Assembly (NCBI RefSeq): GCF_028369105.1 | Contig: NZ_JAQNDO010000001.1 | Coordinates: 744,001-808,000 of the forward strand | From: Polyangium mundeleinium | GTDB taxonomy: Bacteria; Myxococcota_A; Polyangia; Polyangiales; Polyangiaceae | Length of the DNA: 64,000 nucleotides | Direction: 5' to 3' | Part shown: piece after piece, positions 1-7,987 of the stretch | How positions within the stretch are numbered: position 1 is the first letter of the stretch | How the letters are laid out: each line of letters starts with the position of its first letter | Made by a program: the position numbers and the translations under genes | The notes under the pieces: generated by a model | Seen by the model: only the letters and a program-made list of their open reading frames with translations | Database searches by the model: none | What the model was told of the DNA's origin: nothing

Positions 1-318
1 GAGGGCGCCTTCGCTCGTGAGCAAGCCGTCGCCGAGGAGCGCGCGGACCTCGCGGACGCCGGGGGTTTGCTTGGTAAAACGATCGGCGGCGTCGATGAAG
101 ACGTGCTTGATGTGGTCGGGGTGGCGGAGGAGGTGGCCGGTGCGCCTTTCGCCGGGGCCGAATTGAAAACGGACGACGTCGCCGTAGGTATCGGCGGCGT
201 CGAGGAAGATGCGGATGCGGTCGCGGCGAAGATCGGGGAGGTTGCCGAGGAGCGGCGCGCCCCGAGGTCCCGGCGCGAGGGGGGCGGCGTGCGAGCGCGG
301 GGCGGCGGCGTGGGTCAC
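1..318 (-). CDS. Cytochrome P450, N-terminal part (cut by window edge)
   Basis: Only the first 106 codons are in the window; the reading frame is open to the edge. The visible part begins with the Pro/Gly-rich hinge typical of P450s (PRGAPLLGNLPDL). It continues with YGDVVRFQFGP, the HPDHIKHVF segment and GLLTSEG, which match the A-helix, beta-1 and B/B-prime regions of soluble bacterial P450s of the CYP102/CYP4-like type. P450s are haem monooxygenases; the haem-binding Cys loop lies outside the window, so function and substrate cannot be judged. The start is a GTG, because the only nearby ATG upstream is in another frame and closed by a stop. There is no strong ribosome site. The family call is fairly secure; the start is not. 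Confidence 0.8.
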   Translation of the reverse strand, partial: MTHAAAPRSHAAPLAPGPRGAPLLGNLPDLRRDRIRIFLDAADTYGDVVRFQFGPGERRTGHLLRHPDHIKHVFIDAADRFTKQTPGVREVRALLGDGLLTSEGAL

Positions 319-374
319 GCGAGGAACATAGCAGCGAGGCCGCGTCGCGGGGAGATCCGGTGTAAGATGCCGGT

Positions 375-1139
375 ATGCGAGCGCAATCGATCCTGATTTC
401 GGTGATGTTTGCAGCCGGCCTGTCGCCGACCGTTTCGGGCTGCAACGACGAGGGCGAGGGCACCACGGGGAGCGGGGCGTCCGGCGCGGGAACGGGTGCG
501 TCCGGGGGCGCGGGCGGGATCGGGGGCGGGAGCGGCGGCGGCGGTGGAATCGGGGGCGGGAGCGGCGGAGGCGGGGGCGGAGGCGGAATCGGGGGCGGGA
601 GCGGCAGCGGCGGCGGGAGCGTGAGCAGCAGCGGCAGCGGCAGCGGCAGCGGCGGCGGCGGCGGCGCGGGGGGTGGCCATGGGGTCGGCGCGCCGTGCAG
701 CGGGGGCGTCGACGGGTGTGATCCGGGTCTTTATTGCAATGCGCCGGGGTGCGGGGAGGGGGTTTGCGCGCCGAAGCCGCCGCCGGGGTTGCAATCGCAG
801 ACGCCGGCCCTCGTGTGCGGCTGCGACGGCGTGACGTACTGGAATGCGGAGATCGCCGAGGTGTTCGGGTCGAGCGTGAAATCGGCGGGCGCCTGCCCCT
901 CCGCGGACGCCATGGCCTGTGATCCGCAAGCGCCTTGCCCGGCCGGGCGTCAATGCAATCGCAGGGTGGAGACGGCGAACGCCTGTTCGCCCATGGCCAC
1001 GGGCGTTTGCTGGGGCATGCCCATTTCGTGTTCGACGGCGGGGGCGAAGGCGAAGGGGTGCGCCGGCGGGACGTGCTTCGATCAGTGCAGCCTGATCCAG
1101 AGCCAGAATCCCTGGTACGACGACGGCGCTTGTCCCTGA
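375..1139 (+). CDS. Secreted lipoprotein with Gly/Ser linker and Kazal-like Cys-rich region
   Basis: The 254-residue product starts with a lipoprotein signal; the lipobox VSGC places the acylated Cys at residue 23. Residues about 30 to 105 are almost pure Gly and Ser with a few Ala, a surface-spacer type common in myxobacteria. The rest is Cys-rich. The stretch around residues 117 to 173 (GLYCNAPGCGEGVCAPK, then VCGCDGVTYWNAEIAEVFG) follows the Kazal/follistatin pattern, in which the Cys-Gly-x-Asp-Gly-x-Thr-Tyr signature is diagnostic. Kazal modules often inhibit serine proteases, but some only serve as structural units, so inhibitor activity is inference. It is probably anchored at the outer surface. 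The gene converges on the OmpA lipoprotein gene with a 34-base gap. Confidence 0.8.
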   Translation: MRAQSILISVMFAAGLSPTVSGCNDEGEGTTGSGASGAGTGASGGAGGIGGGSGGGGGIGGGSGGGGGGGGIGGGSGSGGGSVSSSGSGSGSGGGGGAGGGHGVGAPCSGGVDGCDPGLYCNAPGCGEGVCAPKPPPGLQSQTPALVCGCDGVTYWNAEIAEVFGSSVKSAGACPSADAMACDPQAPCPAGRQCNRRVETANACSPMATGVCWGMPISCSTAGAKAKGCAGGTCFDQCSLIQSQNPWYDDGACP

Positions 1140-1173
1140 GGCGGGAGAACGGGGGGCGGAACGCGGGCGCGGG

Positions 1174-2031
1174 TTACTGCGTCGTGATCGCCTTGAGGTC
1201 GAGCATCTCCTCGACGCTCGGCACCACGATGACGTCGCAGCGGCGGTTCTTCTGCCGGCCCTCGTCGGTGTCGTTCGTGGCGATCGGGTCCGTGTCGCCG
1301 AAGCCGGCGGCGCTCCACTTCGCGGTCGGCATGTTGCCGCCCTTCTCGCTCACGAGGTACAGCAGCACCTCACGCGCGCGCATGAGCGAGAGGCCCCAGT
1401 TGTCGCGGAAGACGCCGCCCGCGAGGGGCTTGTTGTCCGTGTGCCCCGCGACCTGGTAGTCGCGGCCGAGCAGCGAGGCGTCGTTCTTGATGATGCCCGC
1501 CACCTTCGTGAGGATCTCCTGACCCTCTTTCTTCAGGCTCTCGCGGCCCGAGTCGAAGAGCACGTCGCCCGGGAGCGAGATGACCATGCGGTTCTTGCGG
1601 ATGTTCACCGCGAGGCCGAGCTTCGTGAGCTCGTCGAGCTTCTTGCGCAGCATCTCGAACCGCGCCTTGATCTGCTCGAGCTGCTTGGCGCGCGCCTTGT
1701 ACTCGGCGAGCGCCTTCTCGCGCTCCTCCAAGGTCGAGCTCAGCGCCGAGACCTTCGTCGCCGACGCCTGCAGGCTCTCGTTCAGCTTGCTGATGTCGAC
1801 GCCGGCGTCCGAGAGCTTCTTCGTCAGGTCAGCGACCTTCGCCTGCTCCCCCGCGAGCTCCTCCGCGAGCCTCTTCTGCGCGGCCGCCGCGGCCTGGTCG
1901 TTCGCGTTCTTGTCGGCCAGGAGCTTGTTGTACTTGTCGAGCTGCGCCTGCCACTCTTCCTCGGAATAACCGCAGCCGCTCACAGCGAGCGCCGCGGCGA
2001 GCGTGGAGGCAGCAAGAATGCGCACGTTCAT
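1174..2031 (-). CDS. OmpA/MotB-type peptidoglycan-binding lipoprotein with coiled coil
   Basis: The 285-residue protein has a lipoprotein signal ending in VSGC (Cys20). A long charged coiled coil follows (about residues 25 to 135, rich in Lys, Glu, Ala and Leu). The C-terminal OmpA domain contains DVLFDSGRESLKKEG, the GHTDN loop and NRRCDVIV near the end, including the Asp and Arg used by the family to hold diaminopimelate. It probably tethers the outer membrane to peptidoglycan. The start is well supported: a GGGGAGA ribosome site lies just before the ATG, and the signal peptide begins there. The upstream intergenic region is long and divergent, so it has its own promoter. Confidence 0.92.
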   Translation of the reverse strand: MNVRILAASTLAAALAVSGCGYSEEEWQAQLDKYNKLLADKNANDQAAAAAQKRLAEELAGEQAKVADLTKKLSDAGVDISKLNESLQASATKVSALSSTLEEREKALAEYKARAKQLEQIKARFEMLRKKLDELTKLGLAVNIRKNRMVISLPGDVLFDSGRESLKKEGQEILTKVAGIIKNDASLLGRDYQVAGHTDNKPLAGGVFRDNWGLSLMRAREVLLYLVSEKGGNMPTAKWSAAGFGDTDPIATNDTDEGRQKNRRCDVIVVPSVEEMLDLKAITTQ

Positions 2032-2587
2032 GACGATCTCCCCGGTGCATCCCAGGAGAGAATACGTCCCTGGGACGAGCTTTTTTGCACCGTAGCGAGG
2101 TCGTCCCTCCCGCGAAAGTCCATTCCGCCCGGAGTCCCAGGCGGATGCCGGACCCTGGACGTTCCATGTAGGGATTCTTTCTTCGAAGGGCCGGGGAGCC
2201 CCCTGCCCGACGGTTCCGGTTTGCACCCGAGTCGTGATCTTGCCCGCATACTGCACGCGCGAAGGACAAACCAGCGGCGTCGCGACGGACAAACCAGGCT
2301 CCAGAACGACAAACCGGGCGGACCCCAGATCCCCCGCGAGATCACGCCGATCGAGGGCGTGTACATCGTTTTCCTGACGAAGACGGGAAGTTCCTCGAAC
2401 ACACGGCCCCGACAGCCCGATGGCCGTTTCTTCCCGATGCGCCAGATCGTTCGTGTTCGTCGGGACCACGTTCGTCCCGGCCCGGTCGCGCCGCCGCGCA
2501 GGCCGAACGAGGGCGCGGTGGCGACGCCGCGCGCGAGGATGGCCGCGTCGCCGCGTCGAAAAAGACCCATCCGCCGGAGGAGATCCG
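2032..2587. other. Divergent intergenic region with short repeats and inverted repeats
   Basis: These 556 bases separate the OmpA lipoprotein gene from the secreted-protein gene. No convincing gene is present. There are three direct copies of GACAAACC(A/G), starting at 2265, 2288 and 2308. Two inverted repeats also stand out: CGTCCC-T-GGGACG (2065-2077) and CGGGAC with a 7-base loop and GTCCCG (2461-2479). Such elements fit regulator-binding sites for one or both divergent promoters. A run of six T at about 2079-2086 follows the first inverted repeat but has no plus-strand gene to terminate. Confidence 0.5.
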
Positions 2588-3430
2588 ATGCGATCCGTCC
2601 GTCCGAGTTTCATCGCTTCCGTGATCGTTTGCGCCTCGCTCGGGGCCGAGAGCGCCCACGCCGCTCCGCTGCCCTCGCCCGCGGACACGCTCGCCGCCGT
2701 GCTGCGACAAACGGCCGCCGTGATCGAAGGCGACGTCGAGGACGTGAGCTTCCATTTCGATGAGGTCGAAGGGCCGCGGACGGTCGCGACCCTGACGAAC
2801 CTGTCCGTCCACCTGGGCTCGCTCGGCCCATCGGCGCCGAGCTCCGTCGAGATCCGATCCTTCGGCGGGTACCTGCCCGACGGTCGCGAGATCGCGGCGA
2901 CACACGTGCCCGAGCTCGCCGCGGGCAAGCGGTACTTCCTGCTCCTGCGCAACACCGAGTGGACGCTGTCGCCGATCGCGTTCGGGCACGTCTTCCGCCT
3001 CGACACCCTGGGGAAGAAGCGCGCGCTCGTGGACGCCTACGGGCGGCTCGTCGCGGGCGTGGGCGCGACCGAGATCCTGGCCGGGCCACTGCTATGGGTG
3101 CTGCCGAGCGGCGCGGCGGAGGGCGCGGCGCCGCCGCGGCTCGCCACGTGGATCACGGAGGCCGACGTGGAGCGCGCGCTCGACGCCGAGGAGCTCGCCG
3201 AGGCGCTGCGCGTCTTCGCCCACGCGACGGGCGTGTGGCCCCACGGGTCGTTCTCGCCCGCGCCGATGTCGGCCGGTCCGTGGCGGCGCGTGACGACGTG
3301 GCGCGCGCCCACGCCCACGGAGAGCCCCGCGAGCACCGAGGGCTTGCTCGCGTGCTTCGACCCGCCCGTGGGCCTCGCGGACACGTCGACGAAGGAGCTC
3401 GCCGTGTGCGAGGCCGGAGGTGCGCCGTGA
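2588..3430 (+). CDS. Secreted protein of unknown function, partner of downstream protease
   Basis: This is a 280-residue protein with a Sec signal peptide; cleavage is predicted after AHA at residue 25. I do not recognise the family. The mature part looks globular, with the conserved-looking segments AAVIEGDVEDVSFHFDE and AAGKRYFLLLRN. The N-terminal part recalls the small beta domain that many myxobacterial genes carry just before a metalloprotease gene. The start has a clear GGAGGAGAT ribosome site six bases upstream. Its stop overlaps the start of the protease gene by one base (TGATG), so the two are translationally coupled and probably act together in the periplasm or outside the cell. 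Confidence 0.8.
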   Translation: MRSVRPSFIASVIVCASLGAESAHAAPLPSPADTLAAVLRQTAAVIEGDVEDVSFHFDEVEGPRTVATLTNLSVHLGSLGPSAPSSVEIRSFGGYLPDGREIAATHVPELAAGKRYFLLLRNTEWTLSPIAFGHVFRLDTLGKKRALVDAYGRLVAGVGATEILAGPLLWVLPSGAAEGAAPPRLATWITEADVERALDAEELAEALRVFAHATGVWPHGSFSPAPMSAGPWRRVTTWRAPTPTESPASTEGLLACFDPPVGLADTSTKELAVCEAGGAP

Positions 3431-4518
3431 TGCGCGTGCATCTCTTGATCGTCGCCACGTACGTGCTCCTCGCGTGCCTGACGCTCACGCGTAACGCCGA
3501 GGCGTTTCGTTTCCTCACGTGCAACGGCAAGAACGTCCGCTGGAAGTCGCCGTTCGGGCTCGTGCAGAACCTTTGCAGCATCCCCTCGGGATCGAGCCAG
3601 GCGAAGGCCTACGCCGCGGCGATCGGGCAGTGGCGCGGCGTCGGCGGCATGCAGGACGCCGTCTACCACTACGGATCCTGGTCCACGAACCACTGCTGGG
3701 TCGACCTCGACGACGGCTGGAACGACGTGGCGCTCGTCGAGGCGTCGAGCATCGACGGCTCGCTCGGGACGACGGTGGTCGTGCGGAGCTGCGATCGGAT
3801 CGACGAGGTGAACGTGCTGCTCGCGAACCTGTCGACGCAGAGCTTCGACAACCCCGACGAGGCGTTCGCCTCGGGCGCATGCCCGTACAGCCCGACGCGG
3901 ACGGGCCGATCCACGTTCCTCCACGAGCTTGGTCACGCGCACGGGCTCTCGATCTCGGCCCCGGGCGGAGAGGACAACCACACGCTCGACTTCACGGTCA
4001 TGCGGCCCTCGCCGCCCGTACCGCTCGGCGGCGGGCCGAGCGCGATGTTCGCGCAGCCCATGCCCGACGACGCGGCCGGCGGGCGCTTCTTGTACCCGTC
4101 GACGACCGGCGAGACGAACCTGATGGCCTCCGCGCAGCGCCTGACGAGCGGCAACATCCGCAGCACAGCGCCGTGGACGACGATCCAGCGCTGCCGCGGC
4201 GAGACGTTCTCGTTTCACTTCACCACGGCCAACACGGGGACGAAGAGCGTGGCATCGGACCAGCGCTTCTTCCTCGCGACGAGCCCGACCGCGCACGCGT
4301 GGGCGGGGATCACGCTTGGGACGTGGTTCGGCGCGACGGTCAACGCGGAGAAGCAGGTCCATCCGAGCGTGACGACCACGGTGCCATGCGGCACGCCGAA
4401 GGGTTTGTACTGGCTCTACCACCAGGTCGACGCGGGCAACGCCGTCGTCGAGAGCTCGGAGAGCGACAACGTCATCCACAACCCGCTCACCATCCAGGTG
4501 CTCGACTGCGGGTGCTGA
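3430..4518 (+). CDS. Secreted metzincin-like zinc protease with CARDB-like C-terminal domain
   Basis: The 362-residue protein has an N-terminal signal (residues 1 to about 25, ending RNAEA). A protease domain carries HELGHAHGLSI (residues 165-175), giving two zinc-binding His and the catalytic Glu, and DFTVMRPSP downstream is a candidate Met-turn. In metzincins the third ligand is His or Asp three residues after the Gly of HExxHxxG; here that place is Ile175, so the third ligand is missing or displaced, perhaps His171. The C-terminal 130 residues (TIQRCRGETFSFHFTTAN to the end) resemble a CARDB/APHP beta-sandwich, which usually binds surfaces or partners. It is coupled to the preceding secreted-protein gene. 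Proteolytic activity is plausible but unproven. Confidence 0.8.
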   Translation: MRVHLLIVATYVLLACLTLTRNAEAFRFLTCNGKNVRWKSPFGLVQNLCSIPSGSSQAKAYAAAIGQWRGVGGMQDAVYHYGSWSTNHCWVDLDDGWNDVALVEASSIDGSLGTTVVVRSCDRIDEVNVLLANLSTQSFDNPDEAFASGACPYSPTRTGRSTFLHELGHAHGLSISAPGGEDNHTLDFTVMRPSPPVPLGGGPSAMFAQPMPDDAAGGRFLYPSTTGETNLMASAQRLTSGNIRSTAPWTTIQRCRGETFSFHFTTANTGTKSVASDQRFFLATSPTAHAWAGITLGTWFGATVNAEKQVHPSVTTTVPCGTPKGLYWLYHQVDAGNAVVESSESDNVIHNPLTIQVLDCGC

Positions 4519-4535
4519 AGCCAGAGGATACGTCG

Positions 4536-5159
4536 ATGAAGGACGACAAAAACCTTTTCTTACTGCGCGTATGCGCCGCGTCCGCCGCCGCCATGAGCAC
4601 CACGGCCTGCTCGGTGGGTGATGTGAGTGATCTGTTCGCCTTCCGGACGACGTCCGTGGACGATGACCTCACGATCCGGACGGCCGACGGGCGCATCTTC
4701 CGCGGGGATCCGGCGAGCATCGAGATCCGGGCGCCGCTGCCGAACGGCCCCCCGGCGACGGCGTCGGTGACGCTCTCGACGGCCGATCGCCGGGGCTACG
4801 GGCTCAGCATCGCGTTCGACGTCAGCACGGAGACGCTGCTCGAACGGAGCTTCTCGGTGGCGCTGTCCGAGGGGTACGGCGGAGGGACGCTCGCGCATCT
4901 GTCGCAGAGCGGCGCGAGCATCATCGGTCCAGGCACGCTCTTTCTGCGCACGTCGTACGGCAAGCTCAACGGGCAGTTCGAGACGTCGGACGAGGCGTTC
5001 CCGGTGGGGACGATCGACGGGCGTTACGAGGTGGTTTGTCTGGTCCTCCCCGAGATGCTCGGCGCGTCGCCGAACGGGGAGGCCTCGCAGGGGACGTGGA
5101 TCCTCGTGGAGGACGAGGCCAAGACGAGCAAGTTCTGTCAGATGTTTGCGGGGCTCTAG
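4536..5159 (+). CDS. Lipoprotein of unknown function
   Basis: The 207-residue product has a lipoprotein signal with acylated Cys25 (STTAC). The rest looks like a single beta-rich domain: alternating hydrophobic strands, no other clear motif, and only two further Cys. It lies 17 bases after the metalloprotease gene on the same strand, so it is probably the third gene of that secreted-protein operon. The ATG has only a weak upstream ribosome site. The family is not recognised; export as a lipoprotein is the secure part of the call. Confidence 0.75.
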   Translation: MKDDKNLFLLRVCAASAAAMSTTACSVGDVSDLFAFRTTSVDDDLTIRTADGRIFRGDPASIEIRAPLPNGPPATASVTLSTADRRGYGLSIAFDVSTETLLERSFSVALSEGYGGGTLAHLSQSGASIIGPGTLFLRTSYGKLNGQFETSDEAFPVGTIDGRYEVVCLVLPEMLGASPNGEASQGTWILVEDEAKTSKFCQMFAGL

Positions 5160-5202
5160 AGGCGACGCCCTCACCAACCCCAGAGGGGACAAAAGGCGTC
5201 GC

Positions 5203-5486
5203 CGAGGGGGTCGCCTCGTGTCGACCGCTGCCGGTCCTCGTGAACCGAGGGGGTCGCCTCGTGTCGACCGCCGCCGGTCATCCTGCACCGAAGGGGTCGC
5301 CTCGCGTCGACCGCCGCCGGTCCTCGTGGACCGAGGGGGTCGCCTCGCGTCGACCGCTGCCGGTCCTCGTGAACCGAGGGGGTCGCCTCGCGTCGACCGC
5401 CGCCGGTCATCGTGGACCGAGGGGGTCGCCTCGCGTCGACCCTTGCCGGTCATCGTGGACCGAGGGGGTCGCCTCGTGTCGACCCC
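5203..5486. repeat. Tandem array A, 43-bp unit, six full copies plus a partial seventh
   Basis: Copies begin at 5203, 5246, 5289, 5332, 5375, 5418 and 5461, exactly 43 bases apart and with no spacers. Units differ at a few positions (for example GTG or GCG after CCTC, and CCGCCGCC, CCGCTGCC or CCTTGCC). Each unit carries short inverted repeats, such as GGTCG with an 8-base loop and CGACC, and GACC-GCCGCC-GGTC, so the array could fold into a series of small hairpins. It lies between two convergent genes and runs into the 3' end of the minus-strand lipoprotein gene. 43 is not a multiple of three, so it is not a protein repeat. Confidence 0.95.
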
Positions 5487-6154
5487 CGCTCGCGCGAGGG
5501 GCGCGTGGGCGTGAGCTCGCTCTGGAAGTGCATGCGCCGGAGCGAGCCGTCCACCATGACCGCGAGCCGCTCCATCACGACGCGCTCGCTCGCCCCGCGC
5601 GTGGCGAAGACGTACGCGAAGCACCGCTTGGCCCAGCCGCCGAACGCGAGCACGTAGCCGTCCGTGGGCCCGCCGTTCGTGGCGCGTGGGCCGAGGAGGA
5701 CCTCGGCGAGGGTGTCGTGATCCGGGGGCACGGCGAGGCGTGAGGCCGAGACGAGGCGGGCTCCGTCGCGCGAAGGCAGGTCACGCCAGGTGCGCGCGCG
5801 CGCCTCGCATCGCGCGCGGTTGCCGACCTCGTCCTCGCGCCACGTGCGCACGAGCAGGACCGAGCTCGTCGCGTCGTGCCGCGCCACGAGCCACCGCTCG
5901 GCACGATCGTCGACGCGGAAGGACGCGCCGTCGGGCAGCGGCAACGCGAGGTCGAAACGCGCAGAGGTGAACGTCGTGAAGGACGAGGCCGCGGCGAGGG
6001 CGTCGGGTGGTGGGCTGGGGGCCGCCGCGCTCCCCGTGGAGGGGAGCGGGCGTGGTGGGTTTGTCGGGGGGGACGAGGGCGCGCCGCCGCATCCGCAGAT
6101 GAGCGCGAGGGCGAGCGCGAGGGGCGCGCGCACGGTCAGACGCGCGTGAGCCAC
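5450..6154 (-). CDS. Lipoprotein of unknown function, C-terminus encoded in repeat array
   Basis: The 234-residue protein starts with a lipoprotein signal (LALALALICGCGG; acylated Cys20 or Cys22), then a Pro/Ser/Ala-rich linker to about residue 50. A globular domain follows with the segments FDLALPLPDGASFRVDD and GGWAKRCFAYVFATRG. The domain is not recognised. The start is a GTG inside the last codons of the upstream aminotransferase gene (19-base overlap), suggesting translational coupling. The last 10 to 15 codons and the stop lie in 43-bp repeat array A, so the C-terminal tail (RGSTRGDPLGPR) is repeat-derived. The original stop may have been lost by repeat expansion. Confidence 0.75.
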   Translation of the reverse strand: MAHARLTVRAPLALALALICGCGGAPSSPPTNPPRPLPSTGSAAAPSPPPDALAAASSFTTFTSARFDLALPLPDGASFRVDDRAERWLVARHDATSSVLLVRTWREDEVGNRARCEARARTWRDLPSRDGARLVSASRLAVPPDHDTLAEVLLGPRATNGGPTDGYVLAFGGWAKRCFAYVFATRGASERVVMERLAVMVDGSLRRMHFQSELTPTRPSRERGSTRGDPLGPR

Positions 6155-7056
6155 TCGGGGTGCGAGTTGTCCTCGCCCCGCACGATGCCGAAGAAGCGCT
6201 GCTGGAGCCTGCGCGTGATCGCGCCGACCTGGCCCTCGCCGATCGCGCGATCGTCGACCTCGCGGATCGGCGTGACCTCGGCGGCCGTGCCCGTGAAGAA
6301 TGCCTCGTCGGCGAGGTAGAGCTGATCACGCGTGATCATCTCCTCCGCCGCGGGGATGCCCTCCTCGCGGGCGAGCGTGAGGATCGTGTCGCGCGTGATG
6401 CCCTCGAGGATCGAGGCCGAGAGCGGCGGCGTGATGAGCCGGCCGCGGCGCACGACGAAGATGTTCTCGCCCGAGCCTTCGCTGACGTAGCCGTTCGTAT
6501 CGAGCAGGATCGCCTCGTTGTAGCCGGCGATGCGCGCCTCGCGCTTGGCGAGCGAGCTGTTCGTGTACTGCCCCATCATCTTCGCCTTGGGCAAACCCAC
6601 GTTGATGTGGTGCCGGGCGAACGCGCTGATCTTCGCGCGGATGCCGGCCTCGGTCGCTCCCTTGCCGAGGTACGCGCCCCAGTGCCACGCGACGATCGTG
6701 GTGCGCACGGGGTTGTCGTGCGCGTACACGCCCATCGGCCCCTCGCCCAGGTACACGAGCGGGCGGATGTAGCCCTCCTGCATGTCGTTCTGGCGCAGGG
6801 TCTCCACCGTCGCGTCGGCCACCTGCTGCCGCGTGAACCGCGGCTGGATCGCGAGCAGCCTGCACGTGTCGAAGAGGCGATCGATGTGCTCCTTCAACCG
6901 GAACACGTAGGTGCCGCCGTCGGCCCTGCGATAGGCGCGGATCCCTTCGAAGGCACCGAGCCCGTAGTGCAAGGAGTGCGTCAGGATGTGCACCTTGGCG
7001 TCGTCCCAGTCGACGAACTCGCCTTCCATCCAGATCTTCTTCAGCTTGTCGACCAT
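6136..7056 (-). CDS. ilvE: Branched-chain amino acid aminotransferase
   Basis: The 306-residue protein is full length for class IV aminotransferases. These PLP enzymes transfer the amino group between glutamate and the keto acids of Leu, Ile and Val. It shows the IWMEGEFVDWDDAKVHIL start, HYGLGAFEGIRAY, the PLP lysine in KAKMMGQYTNS (about residue 158), EGSGENIFVVRRG and EEMITRDQLYLADEAFFTGTAAEVTPI, which together are diagnostic for IlvE. The start is supported by GAAGGAG upstream of the ATG. It overlaps the downstream lipoprotein gene and lies about 110 bases after the Smr gene on the same strand. Confidence 0.96.
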   Translation of the reverse strand: MVDKLKKIWMEGEFVDWDDAKVHILTHSLHYGLGAFEGIRAYRRADGGTYVFRLKEHIDRLFDTCRLLAIQPRFTRQQVADATVETLRQNDMQEGYIRPLVYLGEGPMGVYAHDNPVRTTIVAWHWGAYLGKGATEAGIRAKISAFARHHINVGLPKAKMMGQYTNSSLAKREARIAGYNEAILLDTNGYVSEGSGENIFVVRRGRLITPPLSASILEGITRDTILTLAREEGIPAAEEMITRDQLYLADEAFFTGTAAEVTPIREVDDRAIGEGQVGAITRRLQQRFFGIVRGEDNSHPEWLTRV

Positions 7057-7165
7057 CACGCGCTCCTTCGGAGAATCGTCGTTCTGAGCTTCCTTCGTTG
7101 CCCTAACCCCCGCGTCCGACGTCCGCAGCGAGGGGGAGTGCGAGAGAGGAAGTAGCCCGATCCCG

Positions 7166-7987
7166 TCATCGTGCCAAGAGCGCCAGTACGACTCCCGTGC
7201 CGCCCTCCTCCTCGGGCGCCGACGCGAACGCGGCCACATGGTGGGCGGCCGGACCCTGGCTCAACCACGCTGCGATTTCGCCGCGCAGCACGCCGATTCC
7301 TCGCGGCGAGTGGTTCCCCCGACCGTGGATCAGAGCCACGACACGCTCTCCGTCCGCGCGACGCTTGCGCACGAACTTCTCCACCTCACGACGCGCCTCG
7401 CCAGCGTTCATGCCATGCAAATCGAGCCGACCATCGACGGTATACGCACCGCGTCGAAGGCGGCGCACCTCGCGCGGATCCACGTCGATCCGGCGCCCTT
7501 CGATGCGCTCGCCGTCGTCGGTGACTTCGAAGCGGACGCCCTCGGCGACGAGGGAGTGCAGCCTGTGACGCGCGTCGGCATCGAGGTCCTTCACCTCGCG
7601 CGGAGCCTTGGATTTCGGCTCGATCGGCGTGGACGAGCGAGGGACGCGCGCCTTGCGATCCTCGAGCGTGCGCACGCCCGCCATGTACATCGCGAAGGTC
7701 TCGGCGTCGCTCGGCTGCACCTGCGGCTCCGCCGGCTCGTCCGTCGACTGTACAGGTACACGTTGCGACGGCTGCTTCTTCGTCCCGCCTTCCGATTTGT
7801 TTGAGGACGCAGATTTTTCGGGCTTCTCGGCCTTGTCGACCTTCGTGCCCTTCTCTGGTTTTCCCTTGCGTCCCTTCGACGCGAGCTTCGCGAACGGGCG
7901 GAAGAACGGGCTATCGGCCGCCTGCTTGCTCGGCTTTTTCTGCGTCTTCTTGGTGCTCGTTCGCCCGGCTCGCGCCTTGGTCGCCAT
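7166..7987 (-). CDS. Smr-domain protein with charged N-terminal extension
   Basis: The 273-residue protein has two parts. Residues 1 to about 110 are disordered and very rich in Lys, Ser and Pro. The C-terminal third is an Smr domain with LDLHGMNAGEA and ALIHGRGNHS, the family's conserved DLHG and HGRG loops. Smr domains in MutS2 and its relatives bind nucleic acid and several are endonucleases, recently tied to cleavage at stalled or collided ribosomes; which applies here is not known. The ATG was preferred over an upstream in-frame start because the basic tail typical of the family begins there. The small preceding ORF overlaps its first 77 bases. Confidence 0.88.
   Translation of the reverse strand: MATKARAGRTSTKKTQKKPSKQAADSPFFRPFAKLASKGRKGKPEKGTKVDKAEKPEKSASSNKSEGGTKKQPSQRVPVQSTDEPAEPQVQPSDAETFAMYMAGVRTLEDRKARVPRSSTPIEPKSKAPREVKDLDADARHRLHSLVAEGVRFEVTDDGERIEGRRIDVDPREVRRLRRGAYTVDGRLDLHGMNAGEARREVEKFVRKRRADGERVVALIHGRGNHSPRGIGVLRGEIAAWLSQGPAAHHVAAFASAPEEEGGTGVVLALLAR

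Noticed and set aside
2079..2086. T-run terminator near 2080
   Set aside because: No plus-strand transcript is expected there; it lies in the 5' region of the OmpA gene.
1441..2763. Plus-strand frame opposite the OmpA lipoprotein
   Set aside because: Arg/Leu-rich antisense shadow; the minus frame has full OmpA motifs.
5203..5486. CRISPR array
   Set aside because: Units are contiguous with no spacers, and no cas genes are near; it is a plain tandem repeat.
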